DNA of 57,637 bases from a virus (IMGVR_UViG_3300042328_000814:1-57637); one strand, 5' to 3'; counted from the stretch's first letter, positions 7,448-16,599 are shown. Numbers and translations: made by a program. Notes: a model not told the origin generated them from the letters alone.

Positions 7448-9763
7448 ATGAGAATAGCAGTAATTGAAAAAGGCCCTAGTAATATAAGGTTTAACCAGTA
7501 CTTTCAATTTGAATTTGATCAGTATCAACTATGTAGTGTAAAACTACCTAAAGTTCTAAAGAAAGACGTAGATATTGTAATTGATGAGTCACAATATGAC
7601 TATATAATTACAGTAGGCAGTGAAGCAGCAAAGTACTTTGCCAAGATCACTAGTGTGACCGATTTAGCTGGACACTTAGTAGATGGTAAGTATATTCCAA
7701 TTATTAATCCTATGATGATTACCTTCAAACCAGAAGGTAAACCAGCATTTGAAAAGTCCTTAGAAAGGCTACATAAGGTAGTATCTGGGCAGAATCTAAT
7801 TAATACCACAGGTATTTGGATTGGTATTACAGATTCGGATGAGGCGCTAGAATACTTAAGAAAGATTGATGAGTGGGCTAGTTCAACTAAAGTAATCGCA
7901 CTCGATACTGAAACTACAGCACTTTATCCTACTGACGGCTACGTCCTAGGGATAAGTATCTGCGCGAAATTAGGTAACGCTGCCTATATCTCCACAGAGT
8001 GTGTAAACGAAGAAGTTGAAGCCTTCTTACAGTACTTATTCTATAAGTATACCATAGTATTCCATAACGCAAAATTCGATATTAAGATGTTACGTTATCA
8101 TTTTAATTTCAAATTCCCGTCATTTGAAGATACAATGGTTATCCATTATGTGCTTGATGAAACACAGGGTAGTCATGGCTTGAAGAGCCTAGCACTAAAG
8201 TATACAGATTTTGGTGCTTATGATGACGATCTAGATACCTATAAGAAAGAGTATTGCAGATCACATGGTATTCTAGAATCAGATTTTACGTATGATCTGA
8301 TACCTTTTGAAATCATGGTTCCATATGCTGCTAAAGATACAGGAGTAACTTTAGCACTATACGTTAAGTTTAAGCCAATTATAGATGCTAACCCCAAATT
8401 GTTAAATCTATACAATAATCTTCTTATTCCAGCTCTAACAGCTTTGATTAAGATTGAGCTATCTGGTGTTCCTTTCCATAGAGGTAGACTAGAGTTCGCT
8501 AAGGCTACGATTGATAAGGCTATTAAAGATGCGGAAACTCATCTATATAACCTTCCAGAAGTTAAACAGTTTGAAAAGGATCAGGGCAAAGAGTTTAACC
8601 CAAATAGCGTTCTTCAACTAAGAAAGCTACTATTTGATGCTCTGCAATTAGAACCACTAGCTAAGAAGACTGGAACTGGTCTACAGAGTACAGATGCTGA
8701 AGTTCTGGAAAGTTTGGAAGGTCAGCACGAAGTAGTTAATAGTATTATTGCGATCAGAAAACTTGGTAAAATCAAGAATACTTATGTTGATAATCTACTA
8801 CGTAATCTAGACTCAGATGGTAGAGTTAGAACTGGATTCAATATAACCAGTACAACTTCTGGTAGACTATCAAGTTCTGGTAAATTTAACGCTCAACAGC
8901 TTCCTCGTGATGAGAAGCGCGTAAAAGGAGCCATTAAAGGTTCTGGAAAGCACGAAGGTTGGAAGATAGTTTCTCAGGATTTGGCAACCGCTGAAATGTA
9001 CTATGCAGCGGTTCTATCGGGAGATAAGAAACTTCAGAAGGTTTTCCAAGACAAGGAAGACTTCCATAGTTCTATTGCTAAGCAAGTATTCTCTCTGCCA
9101 TGTTCTGTTGCTGAGGTAAAGAAATTCTTCAAAGATAAGCGTCAAGCTGCTAAGGCTATCTCATTCGGTATCCTTTACGGTTCGGGTGCTCGTAAAGTAT
9201 CTGATACAGTATCCAAGGACTCAGATACACACTTCTCTCTAGAAGATGCGCAGGAATCTATTGACTTATACTTCAGTACGTTTAGTCAGCTAAAGAAATG
9301 GCTGAAGGGTACGGAGGAACTTATTAAGAAGCAAGGTTTCTTATACACCTCTGTTGGCCGGAAGCGTAGGCTTAAGAACGTATTTAGTCCTGATAAAGGT
9401 ATTGCATCACATGAAATCAGAAGTGGTATTAATGCCGCAGTACAGTCCCTAGCCTCTGATATTAATCTATTTGCTGTTATTGATATGATGGCTGAGATTA
9501 AGAAGCATAAGCTACGTGCTGAGATTTTCATGATGGTGCATGACTCTATTGTGGCTATTGTACACCCGGACGATGTAGAGAAGTACTGTGAATTACTAGC
9601 TATGTGTACTCAGAAGGATAGAGGTTTCTCTATTCCAGGCTGCCCAATCGGTATTGACCAAGAAGTTGGTGATGACTACTCATTCGATAGCTGGGAGGAT
9701 GAGTGGAGGGAGTGCTACGATGATTTTATCCAAAGTAGTATGGCCGGTTTACCAACTGAGTAA
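7448..9763 (+). CDS. Family A DNA polymerase with 3'-5' exonuclease (T5 type)
   Basis: 771 residues from the ATG at 7448, chosen because AAAAGGAGTAAT sits right before it; an in-frame upstream ATG at 7412 overlaps primase and has no such site. The proofreading exonuclease shows DTETT (Asp153/Glu155), HNAKFD and YAAKD. The polymerase has motif A QDLATAEMYYAAVLSG (Asp511), motif B RQAAKAISFGILYGSG and motif C VHDS (Asp699). The DLATAE form, in place of the usual DYSQIE, and HDS in place of HDE are like T5 polymerase. No 5' nuclease domain is present; a separate flap endonuclease is encoded at 16,771. Confidence 0.95.
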   Translation: MRIAVIEKGPSNIRFNQYFQFEFDQYQLCSVKLPKVLKKDVDIVIDESQYDYIITVGSEAAKYFAKITSVTDLAGHLVDGKYIPIINPMMITFKPEGKPAFEKSLERLHKVVSGQNLINTTGIWIGITDSDEALEYLRKIDEWASSTKVIALDTETTALYPTDGYVLGISICAKLGNAAYISTECVNEEVEAFLQYLFYKYTIVFHNAKFDIKMLRYHFNFKFPSFEDTMVIHYVLDETQGSHGLKSLALKYTDFGAYDDDLDTYKKEYCRSHGILESDFTYDLIPFEIMVPYAAKDTGVTLALYVKFKPIIDANPKLLNLYNNLLIPALTALIKIELSGVPFHRGRLEFAKATIDKAIKDAETHLYNLPEVKQFEKDQGKEFNPNSVLQLRKLLFDALQLEPLAKKTGTGLQSTDAEVLESLEGQHEVVNSIIAIRKLGKIKNTYVDNLLRNLDSDGRVRTGFNITSTTSGRLSSSGKFNAQQLPRDEKRVKGAIKGSGKHEGWKIVSQDLATAEMYYAAVLSGDKKLQKVFQDKEDFHSSIAKQVFSLPCSVAEVKKFFKDKRQAAKAISFGILYGSGARKVSDTVSKDSDTHFSLEDAQESIDLYFSTFSQLKKWLKGTEELIKKQGFLYTSVGRKRRLKNVFSPDKGIASHEIRSGINAAVQSLASDINLFAVIDMMAEIKKHKLRAEIFMMVHDSIVAIVHPDDVEKYCELLAMCTQKDRGFSIPGCPIGIDQEVGDDYSFDSWEDEWRECYDDFIQSSMAGLPTE

Positions 9764-9791
9764 GTATATTGAGACCAAGGAGTATAATAAC

Positions 9792-10241
9792 ATGCTTCTT
9801 GGTCGTAATTCCGCAGAAGATGACTTTAGATTAATAGATGACAGATCAAGGGATTCACCTTCCCTTGGTTTGCGCCGTATTAAGTATGAATCAAGCCCAA
9901 GTATTGAAGGGTACAAATTATACAAGCTATCTACACCAATCTATAAATACTCTAGCTTAATACTACTAACCCACAAATCTAGTAAGTTTATAGATTTCTC
10001 TGGTAAAGTATTTAATTATGTAAAGAGTATGCGAGTACCTCTCAAATACCATAAGATTACTAGGTATACTCAGGTAGATCATGGCTATCTGGTTCACTTA
10101 TATGGAATTCATTGTTCCTTCTATATAAATTATGAGCCAGCTTTAGAGGTTAAATACGCTGGGCTTCTACATGTAGGTAGGGGGTATGTTCTTTATTCAT
10201 TAGAGGAGTCTAAGTTACCAGACACTAGGAGGATAATATGA
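9792..10241 (+). CDS. Hypothetical protein between polymerase and SF2 helicase (149 aa)
   Basis: Not recognised. The start at 9792 is chosen because CCAAGGAGTATAATAAC precedes it; longer in-frame starts would lie inside the polymerase gene. The protein is rich in Tyr, Ser and basic residues (for example SMRVPLKYHKITRYTQ), predicted mixed beta, without membrane segments or known motifs. It ends in an ATGA overlap with a tiny membrane-protein gene. A role tied to replication is suggested only by its position. Confidence 0.68.
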   Translation: MLLGRNSAEDDFRLIDDRSRDSPSLGLRRIKYESSPSIEGYKLYKLSTPIYKYSSLILLTHKSSKFIDFSGKVFNYVKSMRVPLKYHKITRYTQVDHGYLVHLYGIHCSFYINYEPALEVKYAGLLHVGRGYVLYSLEESKLPDTRRII

Positions 10242-10333
10242 TAGATTTGATGGTAAATATATTAGCTATTTTAGGTGGGTTACTTATAGCTTTGTATATA
10301 ATAAACATTGTTGGAGTTATTAGTGGCGCGTAA
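10238..10333 (+). CDS. Small single-span membrane protein (31 aa)
   Basis: A short frame with a perfect AGGAGG site (10,227-10,232) and an ATGA overlap with the upstream stop. Almost the whole product is hydrophobic (ILAILGGLLIALYIINIVG), enough for one transmembrane helix. Its end overlaps the helicase start by 11 bases. It resembles in plan the 37-aa product at 2138-2251. Function unknown; the strong ribosome binding site is the main support. Confidence 0.58.
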   Translation: MIDLMVNILAILGGLLIALYIINIVGVISGA

Positions 10334-11621
10334 AGCCGTTTTAAGTGATAGAATATATTTAGACAATGTAACTCCAGAAGAGATGGACATACTAGAGGCC
10401 CAGACTACTTATGAAATTGTAGCTAGAGCCGGTAATAATACCTTTAGAGAAATTATTAATAATTTCCGAAGAATAAGTCCTAATATGTGTTCTGTTCCTT
10501 CTGGTAGAGTTGATCTGATTAATATAGACTACGAAGTTATTGACAAAAGAATTTTAAAACCAGTAGTATTTCCAGAGTTTAGGGGTAAGTTAAGAGAATC
10601 ACAGCAAGAAGTATATGACGCAGTAGATGAGTCTTGTATGATTAATGCCTTTCCAAGTTGGGGGAAAACCTACTCTGCTTTAGCTATAGCAGCTAAGTTA
10701 GGACAAAAGACTTTAGTTATTACTCATACTACTGGACTTCGTGATCAGTGGATTTCTGAGATTGAGAAGGTATTTGGAATTGAAGCTGGTATAATTGGTA
10801 GTGGTAAGTATAATACTAAACCAATTATAGTTGTTGGAAATGTTCAGTCCATAGTTAAAGTAATTGACCAAGTTAGGGATGACTTTGGCACTCTAATACT
10901 AGATGAGATGCATCACGTTAGTGCAGCTACATTCTCTAAAATTGTAGATAGGTCTAAGGCTAGATATAAGATAGGATTATCTGGTACTCTTATACGTAAG
11001 GACAAGAAACATATTATATTCCAAGACTACTTTGGATTTAATGTGTTTAAACCAGAAAAGGAAAACTCTTTAACTCCACAGATCGTAATAGTTGATACTA
11101 ATATAGTATTGAAACCATCTGAACACTGGAGTAACCGAGTAACTGATCTAGAGGTTTATAATCACGAGTATAGGCATATGGTTGTAGACCTAGCTAATAA
11201 CGCTGCTAGCAAGGGTTACAAAGTGCTCGTAGTGGGGTCACGTGTTGAATTCCTAAAGTGGGCGGCCGAACAAAGTGAGAAAGCGATTAGTATTACTGGA
11301 GAAATGAAATCTACAGAAATGCGAGCGGCAGCATTAAAGAGTTTATCTACTCCAGACGTAGATATTCTATATGGTACTATGTCTATATTCTCAGAAGGTA
11401 TATCACAAAATGACTTAAGTTGTTTAATACTAGCAACACCTATTAATAATGAGCCATTACTTACACAGTTAATAGGTCGTATTATTAGAGAAGCTCCGGG
11501 TAAAAAGCAGCCATTAGTATTAGATATCCATTTAAAAGGTAATTCTACTAGAGCACAAGCCCAGACTAGAATGGGTCACTATATAAGACAAGGTTACCAA
11601 GTAAGAATATTGAAAAAGTGA
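10323..11621 (+). CDS. Superfamily 2 DNA/RNA helicase (T5 D10-like)
   Basis: 432 residues from a GTG at 10,323, preceded at 6 bases by GGAG; a TTG 15 bases upstream is less likely. SF2 motifs are clear: motif I AFPSWGKTYSA, motif Ia region TLVITHTTGLRDQW, motif II LILDEMHHV, motif III GLSGTL, and motif VI QLIGRIIREAPGK. The N-terminal 90 residues are unassigned and may bind DNA. T5 gene D10 encodes an SF2 helicase at the same place, active on branched DNA, so a role in recombination or fork remodelling is likely. Confidence 0.9.
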   Translation: MARKAVLSDRIYLDNVTPEEMDILEAQTTYEIVARAGNNTFREIINNFRRISPNMCSVPSGRVDLINIDYEVIDKRILKPVVFPEFRGKLRESQQEVYDAVDESCMINAFPSWGKTYSALAIAAKLGQKTLVITHTTGLRDQWISEIEKVFGIEAGIIGSGKYNTKPIIVVGNVQSIVKVIDQVRDDFGTLILDEMHHVSAATFSKIVDRSKARYKIGLSGTLIRKDKKHIIFQDYFGFNVFKPEKENSLTPQIVIVDTNIVLKPSEHWSNRVTDLEVYNHEYRHMVVDLANNAASKGYKVLVVGSRVEFLKWAAEQSEKAISITGEMKSTEMRAAALKSLSTPDVDILYGTMSIFSEGISQNDLSCLILATPINNEPLLTQLIGRIIREAPGKKQPLVLDIHLKGNSTRAQAQTRMGHYIRQGYQVRILKK

Positions 11622-11640
11622 GAGATTTTATTTTTCAATT

Positions 11641-11676
11641 ACAGTATAATATTATTTCTCAGTGAGAAATCAACCT
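11641..11676 (+). promoter_or_regulatory. Second copy of the ACAGTATAATATT promoter-leader block with a hairpin
   Basis: TATAAT at 11,645-11,650 lies in the same 13-base block seen at 3,248. No good -35 is visible at 17 bases. The leader contains a perfect 7-bp stem ATTTCTC-AGT-GAGAAAT ending 6 bases before the ATG at 11,677, and no Shine-Dalgarno. The aligned leaders (TTCT, CAGT, GA, CAA, ATGAAA in order) suggest common origin. Confidence 0.5.
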
Positions 11677-12036
11677 ATGAAACCTATATTTTTTGATTGG
11701 GACAAGGTTATAAAAACTAATAAGCATGACCATTATAAAATACTGGATATGTTTAAACAGTTTTCGAAAGAAGGTGTACCTACAAAACTGGCTGGAAACA
11801 GCTTTATCTTAAATGTACAGGACTTGATGAATCAAGGTGGTTTCGATTCTGAAAAGTTTGACTACATTATCTTAGCTGCAATCAGAAACTATTTCGATTA
11901 CGAGTATCAAGGTGAGCTTGGCTTATGGCTTCCGCAATCACCAATTGATACTGTTAAAATCTCTAAAAATAGGCTATTGCAAATTTGCGACAACTACATA
12001 CGATTTAAATACGAGGAAATACAAAATGGCACTTAA
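11677..12036 (+). CDS. Hypothetical protein upstream of SSB (119 aa)
   Basis: Not recognised. The ATG at 11,677 is preferred; a GTG at 11,662 lies in the loop of the leader hairpin. The protein is soluble, with an acidic C-terminal helix, and the last 11 bases overlap the SSB gene. Its promoter-leader block matches that of ligase subunit B, so it probably heads the SSB transcript. Its position between the D10-like helicase and SSB suggests a role in replication or recombination, by inference only. Confidence 0.68.
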   Translation: MKPIFFDWDKVIKTNKHDHYKILDMFKQFSKEGVPTKLAGNSFILNVQDLMNQGGFDSEKFDYIILAAIRNYFDYEYQGELGLWLPQSPIDTVKISKNRLLQICDNYIRFKYEEIQNGT

Positions 12037-12670
12037 ATTTGCTAATACTAAAGGCGCTGCAATTAAAGGCGCAGAAGCTTACACTTACAAAGATGGCGAG
12101 AATACTATTCGTATCTTTGGAGACGTTCTACCACGTTACCTATACTGGATTAAAGGCAAGAACAATAAAGATATTCCTCTAGAATGTCTTTCTTTTGATC
12201 GTGAGAAAGAAAAGTTCACCAATAAAGAAAAAGATTGGGTTAAAGAGTATAATCCAGAACTAAAGTGTGGTTGGGCTTACTGTGTAATGGGATACTCCCT
12301 AGCAGATAAGAAACCCGTAGTAGTTAATCTTAAGAAAAAGTTATTTGAACAGATTCTTAGTGCTGCTGAAGACTTAGGTGATCCTACCGATCTAGATACT
12401 GGTTGGGATATTGTCTTTAAGCGCGCAAAGACTGGAGCTCAGGCTTTCAATGTAGAATACACTCTAAGTGTACTACGTTGCAAAAATCGTCCTCTATCAG
12501 AAGAAGAACGTGCTCTAGTAGCCTCTGCTAAAACTGTTGATGAACTTGTTCCTCGTCTATCCCCTGACGAACAGAAGTCTTTCCTAGACAGTCTGAAGGC
12601 TGATTCTGATAGTGCTAACGAAGTACCTCCAGAAGTAGCTGCTGAACAGGTTGATGACATTCCGCAGTAA
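12026..12670 (+). CDS. ssb: Single-stranded DNA-binding protein
   Basis: 214 residues from the ATG at 12,026 (site GAGGAAATACAAA). The body has an OB-like pattern of strands (IRIFGDVLPRYLYWIKG, then GWAYCVMGYSLADKKPVVVN and a VEYTLSVLRC strand). The C-terminal 40 residues are acidic and unstructured, finishing in VDDIPQ, close to the DDIPF tail by which SSBs recruit partners. The position before the SbcD-like gene corresponds to the T5 D11 region. It would coat ssDNA at forks. A UUCG-loop terminator follows directly. Confidence 0.8.
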   Translation: MALKFANTKGAAIKGAEAYTYKDGENTIRIFGDVLPRYLYWIKGKNNKDIPLECLSFDREKEKFTNKEKDWVKEYNPELKCGWAYCVMGYSLADKKPVVVNLKKKLFEQILSAAEDLGDPTDLDTGWDIVFKRAKTGAQAFNVEYTLSVLRCKNRPLSEEERALVASAKTVDELVPRLSPDEQKSFLDSLKADSDSANEVPPEVAAEQVDDIPQ

Positions 12671-12676
12671 AAGATA

Positions 12677-12700
12677 TAAAAGCTCCTTCGGGAGCTTTTA
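12677..12700 (+). terminator. Rho-independent terminator with UUCG tetraloop
   Basis: TAAAAGCTCC and GGAGCTTTTA form a perfect 10-bp stem with the very stable C(UUCG)G loop, just 6 bases after the SSB stop. The T run is within the 3' arm, so termination may be partial and allow read-through into the recombination genes. Confidence 0.8.
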
Positions 12701-12715
12701 TTGCCTGGAGAACAT

Positions 12716-12907
12716 ATGAGAGAGCAAAAAATAACTTTTACTTATGGAGAATTGATTGAAGCATTCAATGAGTGGAATAAAATATTAGAGCAAGATAAAG
12801 TACCAGAAAGGCCTACAGGTAATACCTGGGGCGAAATGTTTACTAATTATCTTATTACTTCTGTCAATAAGATAAGGGCCGAGAAGCTTACTAGCTATAG
12901 ACAATGA
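12716..12907 (+). CDS. Hypothetical small protein (63 aa)
   Basis: Not recognised. The ATG at 12,716 follows CTGGAGAAC at good spacing; an in-frame TTG at 12,701 overlaps the terminator and is less likely. The protein is soluble and mostly helical, and includes an LIEAFNEWNKIL segment. It overlaps the SbcD-like gene by 4 bases and so is probably translated with the recombination nuclease. Confidence 0.64.
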   Translation: MREQKITFTYGELIEAFNEWNKILEQDKVPERPTGNTWGEMFTNYLITSVNKIRAEKLTSYRQ

Positions 12908-13854
12908 AAATACTATTCACAGCCGATTGGCATATTAAACTTAATCAGAAAAACGTACCTATCGACTGGCAAAGGAATAGGTATTTAGAATTAGTACAGC
13001 AACTTAATAAGATTATAGTTTATCAAGAAATTAAACTTGTAGTGATCGGTGGAGATATATTTGACAGGGTGCCAACTATTGAAGAATTAGAGCTTTATTT
13101 TGAACTTATAGAGGCTTTAAACTGTATGGTAGATATAATCATTTACCCCGGTAACCATGAGGCTGTAAAAAAGCATACTACTTTCTTATCTAGACTTATA
13201 GCTATAACTTCCACCATTAATTCTAGAATAATTATTCTAGATGACTATTACAATATAGATAATATGGACTTTATTCCATATAATAAGTTGAAAGATAAAT
13301 GGCCGGAGTTTAGTGGTAATATACTATTTACTCACGTTAGAGGTGAAATCCCTCCACACGTTAAGCCGGAAGTAGACTTAGATTTGTTTAATAGATGGGA
13401 GCTTGTATTAGCTGGTGATTTACATTCACATAGTAATTGTCAGCGTAATATTGCTTACCCAGGTTCTCCCTTAACTACAAGTTTCCATAGAAATGAAGTA
13501 GAGACTGGTGTAATAATTCTAGACTCTAAAACTGCTGACTGGCAATTTGAAAATCTTTGGCTACCACAACTATTAAGGAAGACTGTATCTAGTCCAGAAG
13601 AAATGATTCCTACAGATTATCATCATACTATATATGAAATCGAAGGCGATGTTGGTGATTTAGCTAATATCAAGAACTCTGAACTATTAGACAAAAAGAT
13701 TGTAAAACGCGAACATAAGTCAAGACTATCTCTCAATAATTTAAGTATAGAGGAGGAGCTTAGACTATACTTAGATCAGGTACTAGAAATATCAAATATT
13801 GATGAAATATTGAGAGGAGCAAATGATTACATTAAAGACATTAACTTGGAGTAA
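12904..13854 (+). CDS. SbcD/Mre11-like nuclease subunit (T5 D12-like)
   Basis: A calcineurin-type metallophosphoesterase of 316 residues. The metal-binding motifs appear in order: FTADWHIK, GGDIFDR, YPGNHE, a TH in LFTHVRG and AGDLHSHSN. The rest is a capping domain followed by a C-terminal acidic helix (IEEELRLYLDQV) likely to bind the ATPase subunit. It pairs with the next gene, whose start lies 32 bases inside this frame, and would process DNA ends and hairpins during phage recombination, as T5 D12 does with D13. Confidence 0.9.
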   Translation: MKILFTADWHIKLNQKNVPIDWQRNRYLELVQQLNKIIVYQEIKLVVIGGDIFDRVPTIEELELYFELIEALNCMVDIIIYPGNHEAVKKHTTFLSRLIAITSTINSRIIILDDYYNIDNMDFIPYNKLKDKWPEFSGNILFTHVRGEIPPHVKPEVDLDLFNRWELVLAGDLHSHSNCQRNIAYPGSPLTTSFHRNEVETGVIILDSKTADWQFENLWLPQLLRKTVSSPEEMIPTDYHHTIYEIEGDVGDLANIKNSELLDKKIVKREHKSRLSLNNLSIEEELRLYLDQVLEISNIDEILRGANDYIKDINLE

Positions 13855-15631
13855 CTTATTCTCCTATGGTGCAGGGAATACAATTTCATTAAGTGAAGAA
13901 CCAATTACACAGCTAGTTGGGTTAAATGGTCATGGAAAGTCAAGTATTCCACTTGTACTAGAAGAAGTCTTGTTTAATAAGAATTCTAAAGGTATTAAGA
14001 AAGGCGACGTAGTTAATAGGCAACTAGATACTAATAAGTACTCTGGTGCTTGTTCTTTCTCAATCTTTGATAAAGAATATCAAATGTCAATTGATAGGTC
14101 TGGTGCTACCCAAAAAGTAAAACTAGTTGAAGATGGGGTAGATATTTCTAGTCATACGGCTACAGCTACTTTTGCTCAGCTAGAGGATTTATTTGGTGTG
14201 GATGCTAAGACTTTTAGCCAGTTAGTGTATCAAAATAGTGGGTCATCTTTACAGTTTCTGACTGCTACAGATAGTAATAGAAAGAAGTTTCTAATTGATC
14301 TACTATCACTAGATAGGTACATAAGTATCTTTGAGCGAGTGAAAGTAGCACACAAAGAGGTATCTGATAAGCTATTACAACTTGGAGCCAAAGAAGCTAC
14401 TGTGCGCAGTTGGCTGGAGACTGCTGGTAAGACAGTCCTGACAGAAATTGCGTTAGCCACAGTACCGCCGTTAGATAGTACAAAAGCGACCCAATTGGGA
14501 ACATTAAAAGCACAGCTAGCAGAAATTAATAGTATAAATTCGAAAATTAGTGCCAATAATCTGTACAAAAAGAAAATTTCGTCTATTGATTCATCAGCAT
14601 TAGTAAGTACAAAAGCGATCATTTCTACAAAACAGTTAGAACAGCAACGTGCCGAAGTTCAGCTAGAAATAAAACAGTATGCTACCATTACTAAAAAATA
14701 TTCTGGATTAACTAGTGGTGAGTGTCCTACGTGTACGCAGCCAATTGATACTGAGCGAATTAAAGCTATTGTAGATGATGCTCATGCATTATCAGCTATT
14801 AAACAAGCCACAGAGAAACGTATTCTAGAAGAAATAGCTTTAGCAGAAGCTAATAATAAAGAAGTTTCTGCTCATCAAGCATTAGTTAAGGAGTTTGAGC
14901 AGTTATCAATACTAATTGATAAAACTCTACCAGAATTAACTTTAGATAAAGATGAACTTGATACTAAAATTGTTGAGTTGCAGGAATATATAACCTCTAT
15001 AAATGATAGTATAGCTAAGGTTACTAAGTTTAATAATGTTGCCTCTGCGACTAATGCTAAGGTTGCTGCAATTAAAGAACAGTTAGCTAATTATACGAGT
15101 GAGCTAGAAGTGATTTCTACTGATATAGCTAAATTAGAGAAATCCTTCTCTGTACTAGAAGTTTTGAAGAAAGCTTTTAGTACTACTGGGCTAATTGCAT
15201 ATAAGATTGAGAATTCTGTAAAAGAGCTAGAGGCTCTTACAAATGAGTACTTGTCTGAACTTAGTGATGGTCGTTTTGAACTACTATTTGTTCTAGAAAA
15301 GGATAAACTTAATATAGTAATTGTAGACAATGGCAAAGAAATTGAAATTACTGCACTTTCTGCAGGTGAGCTTGCTAGAGTAACTACTAGCACACTTCTT
15401 GCTATTAGAAAGTTAATGTCTAGCCTATCTAAGTCACGTATCAATATATTGTTTCTTGATGAAGTCATTGATGTGCTCGATACCTATGGTAAGGAAAAGT
15501 TGATTGAAGTTCTTCTAAAAGAAGATGGTCTTAATACCTTCCTAATATCACACTCATACTCCCACCCTCTAGTAAAAAGATTAGAAGTTATAAAAGAAGA
15601 AGGTATTTCGAGGTTGAATTATGGTTCCTAA
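13823..15631 (+). CDS. SbcC/Rad50-like ATPase subunit (T5 D13-like)
   Basis: 602 residues with the split ATPase of the SMC/Rad50 family. Walker A GLNGHGKSS is near residue 35, the signature LSAGELARV and Walker B ILFLDEVIDVLD are near the C-terminus, and long coiled-coil arms lie between. The zinc hook is CPTC at about residue 304-307. The arms are short compared with cellular SbcC, as typical of phage forms. The start at 13,823 has a GAGAGGAGC site. It forms the end-processing nuclease with the upstream subunit. Confidence 0.9.
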   Translation: MITLKTLTWSNLFSYGAGNTISLSEEPITQLVGLNGHGKSSIPLVLEEVLFNKNSKGIKKGDVVNRQLDTNKYSGACSFSIFDKEYQMSIDRSGATQKVKLVEDGVDISSHTATATFAQLEDLFGVDAKTFSQLVYQNSGSSLQFLTATDSNRKKFLIDLLSLDRYISIFERVKVAHKEVSDKLLQLGAKEATVRSWLETAGKTVLTEIALATVPPLDSTKATQLGTLKAQLAEINSINSKISANNLYKKKISSIDSSALVSTKAIISTKQLEQQRAEVQLEIKQYATITKKYSGLTSGECPTCTQPIDTERIKAIVDDAHALSAIKQATEKRILEEIALAEANNKEVSAHQALVKEFEQLSILIDKTLPELTLDKDELDTKIVELQEYITSINDSIAKVTKFNNVASATNAKVAAIKEQLANYTSELEVISTDIAKLEKSFSVLEVLKKAFSTTGLIAYKIENSVKELEALTNEYLSELSDGRFELLFVLEKDKLNIVIVDNGKEIEITALSAGELARVTTSTLLAIRKLMSSLSKSRINILFLDEVIDVLDTYGKEKLIEVLLKEDGLNTFLISHSYSHPLVKRLEVIKEEGISRLNYGS

Positions 15632-16151
15632 TATATTAACTCAAGAGAGTCTGAAAGGTATATTGTACTATGATGAGAATACCGGGGAGTTTATTAATAA
15701 AACTAGTAGGGGTAGGTCTAAAAAAGGTAGTAAAGCTGGCTCTGTAAAAAAAGATAGTGGATATATAACTATAAGTATAGACAGCAAAGGTTATTATGCT
15801 CATAGATTGGCTTGGTTATACATTTATGGTGAAATTCCGAATGGTGAGCTAGATCATATAGATGGTAATAAGACTAATAACAGAATTGGTAATTTAAGAT
15901 TATGTACTCATCGTAATAATGTATTCAATTCTATTAAAGGAAATACTACCTATTATAGAGGAGTAGCTAAGAATAGATCCAGGTATAGAGCGCGTATACA
16001 AGTAGATGGTAATTATATAGATTTAGGTACTTATAATACTCCAGAAGAAGCTTCTATGGCTTATGAGATAAAAGCAAAGGAACTACATGGAGAATTCTAC
16101 TTAAATCCTAAGTATACCTATAATATAGAAGAGGTTATTAATGGCAGTTGA
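15621..16151 (+). CDS. HNH homing endonuclease with AP2 domain
   Basis: 176 residues. The central HNH core reads AHRLAWLYIYGEIP, then LDHIDGNKTNNRIGNLR and THRNN, which supply the metal- and DNA-binding residues. The C-terminal part (about 110-155) is an AP2-type DNA-binding domain (YYRGVAKNRSRYRARIQV). Such free-standing endonucleases spread by cutting alleles that lack them. It sits between the D13-like and D14-like genes, which are adjacent in T5, overlapping both neighbours by about 11 bases, so it was inserted without disrupting them. Confidence 0.9.
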   Translation: MVPNILTQESLKGILYYDENTGEFINKTSRGRSKKGSKAGSVKKDSGYITISIDSKGYYAHRLAWLYIYGEIPNGELDHIDGNKTNNRIGNLRLCTHRNNVFNSIKGNTTYYRGVAKNRSRYRARIQVDGNYIDLGTYNTPEEASMAYEIKAKELHGEFYLNPKYTYNIEEVINGS

Positions 16152-16599
16152 TAGTAGAGCAAAGGGCGCGAGGGCTGAGACAGTTGTTAGGGATGAGCTA
16201 CGAAAGTTAACAGGATTGCAATGGGAGCGTATTCCTGCTTCTGGAGCACTTTCGGCAGTTCACCAACTTAAAGGTGATTTATACATACCGGGGGAGTATA
16301 ATCATTACTGCGTAGAAGTCAAACATTACGCAGAAGATCAATTATCTTCTACTTATCTAACTGGTGTGAATCCGCAGCTTTCTCAATTTTGGGAACAAAC
16401 AGTTAGAGAATCTGGTCAGGTTAATAAGAAACCTTTATTAATTTATAAGTATGATAGATCTAAACTATATGCCTGTATGGACGATTTATTAGTAGATCAG
16501 AAAAGTTACCCTCACCGCTATTTGTATAGTCATGAAGGATTTTATATTACTAGGCTAGAACAATGGATTGACTTTTGTAAACCGGAGTGGATTAAATGA
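16141..16599 (+). CDS. PD-(D/E)XK nuclease, Holliday-junction resolvase-like (T5 D14-like)
   Basis: 152 residues. The N-terminal helix has KGARAETVV with the family Glu, followed by PASGA, KGDLYIP (Asp) and CVEVKHY (the E-x-K pair). This is the PD-(D/E)XK arrangement found in Hjc-type resolvases and Vsr-like nucleases. It lies at the position of T5 D14, between SbcC and the flap endonuclease genes. Resolution of branched DNA before packaging is a likely role, but the exact substrate cannot be read from sequence. Confidence 0.74.
   Translation: MAVDSRAKGARAETVVRDELRKLTGLQWERIPASGALSAVHQLKGDLYIPGEYNHYCVEVKHYAEDQLSSTYLTGVNPQLSQFWEQTVRESGQVNKKPLLIYKYDRSKLYACMDDLLVDQKSYPHRYLYSHEGFYITRLEQWIDFCKPEWIK

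Noticed and set aside
9654-9791. A longer start for the protein after the polymerase
   Set aside because: This would overlap over 100 bases of the polymerase C-terminus in a different frame. The ATG at 9,792 has a strong AAGGAG site and no overlap.
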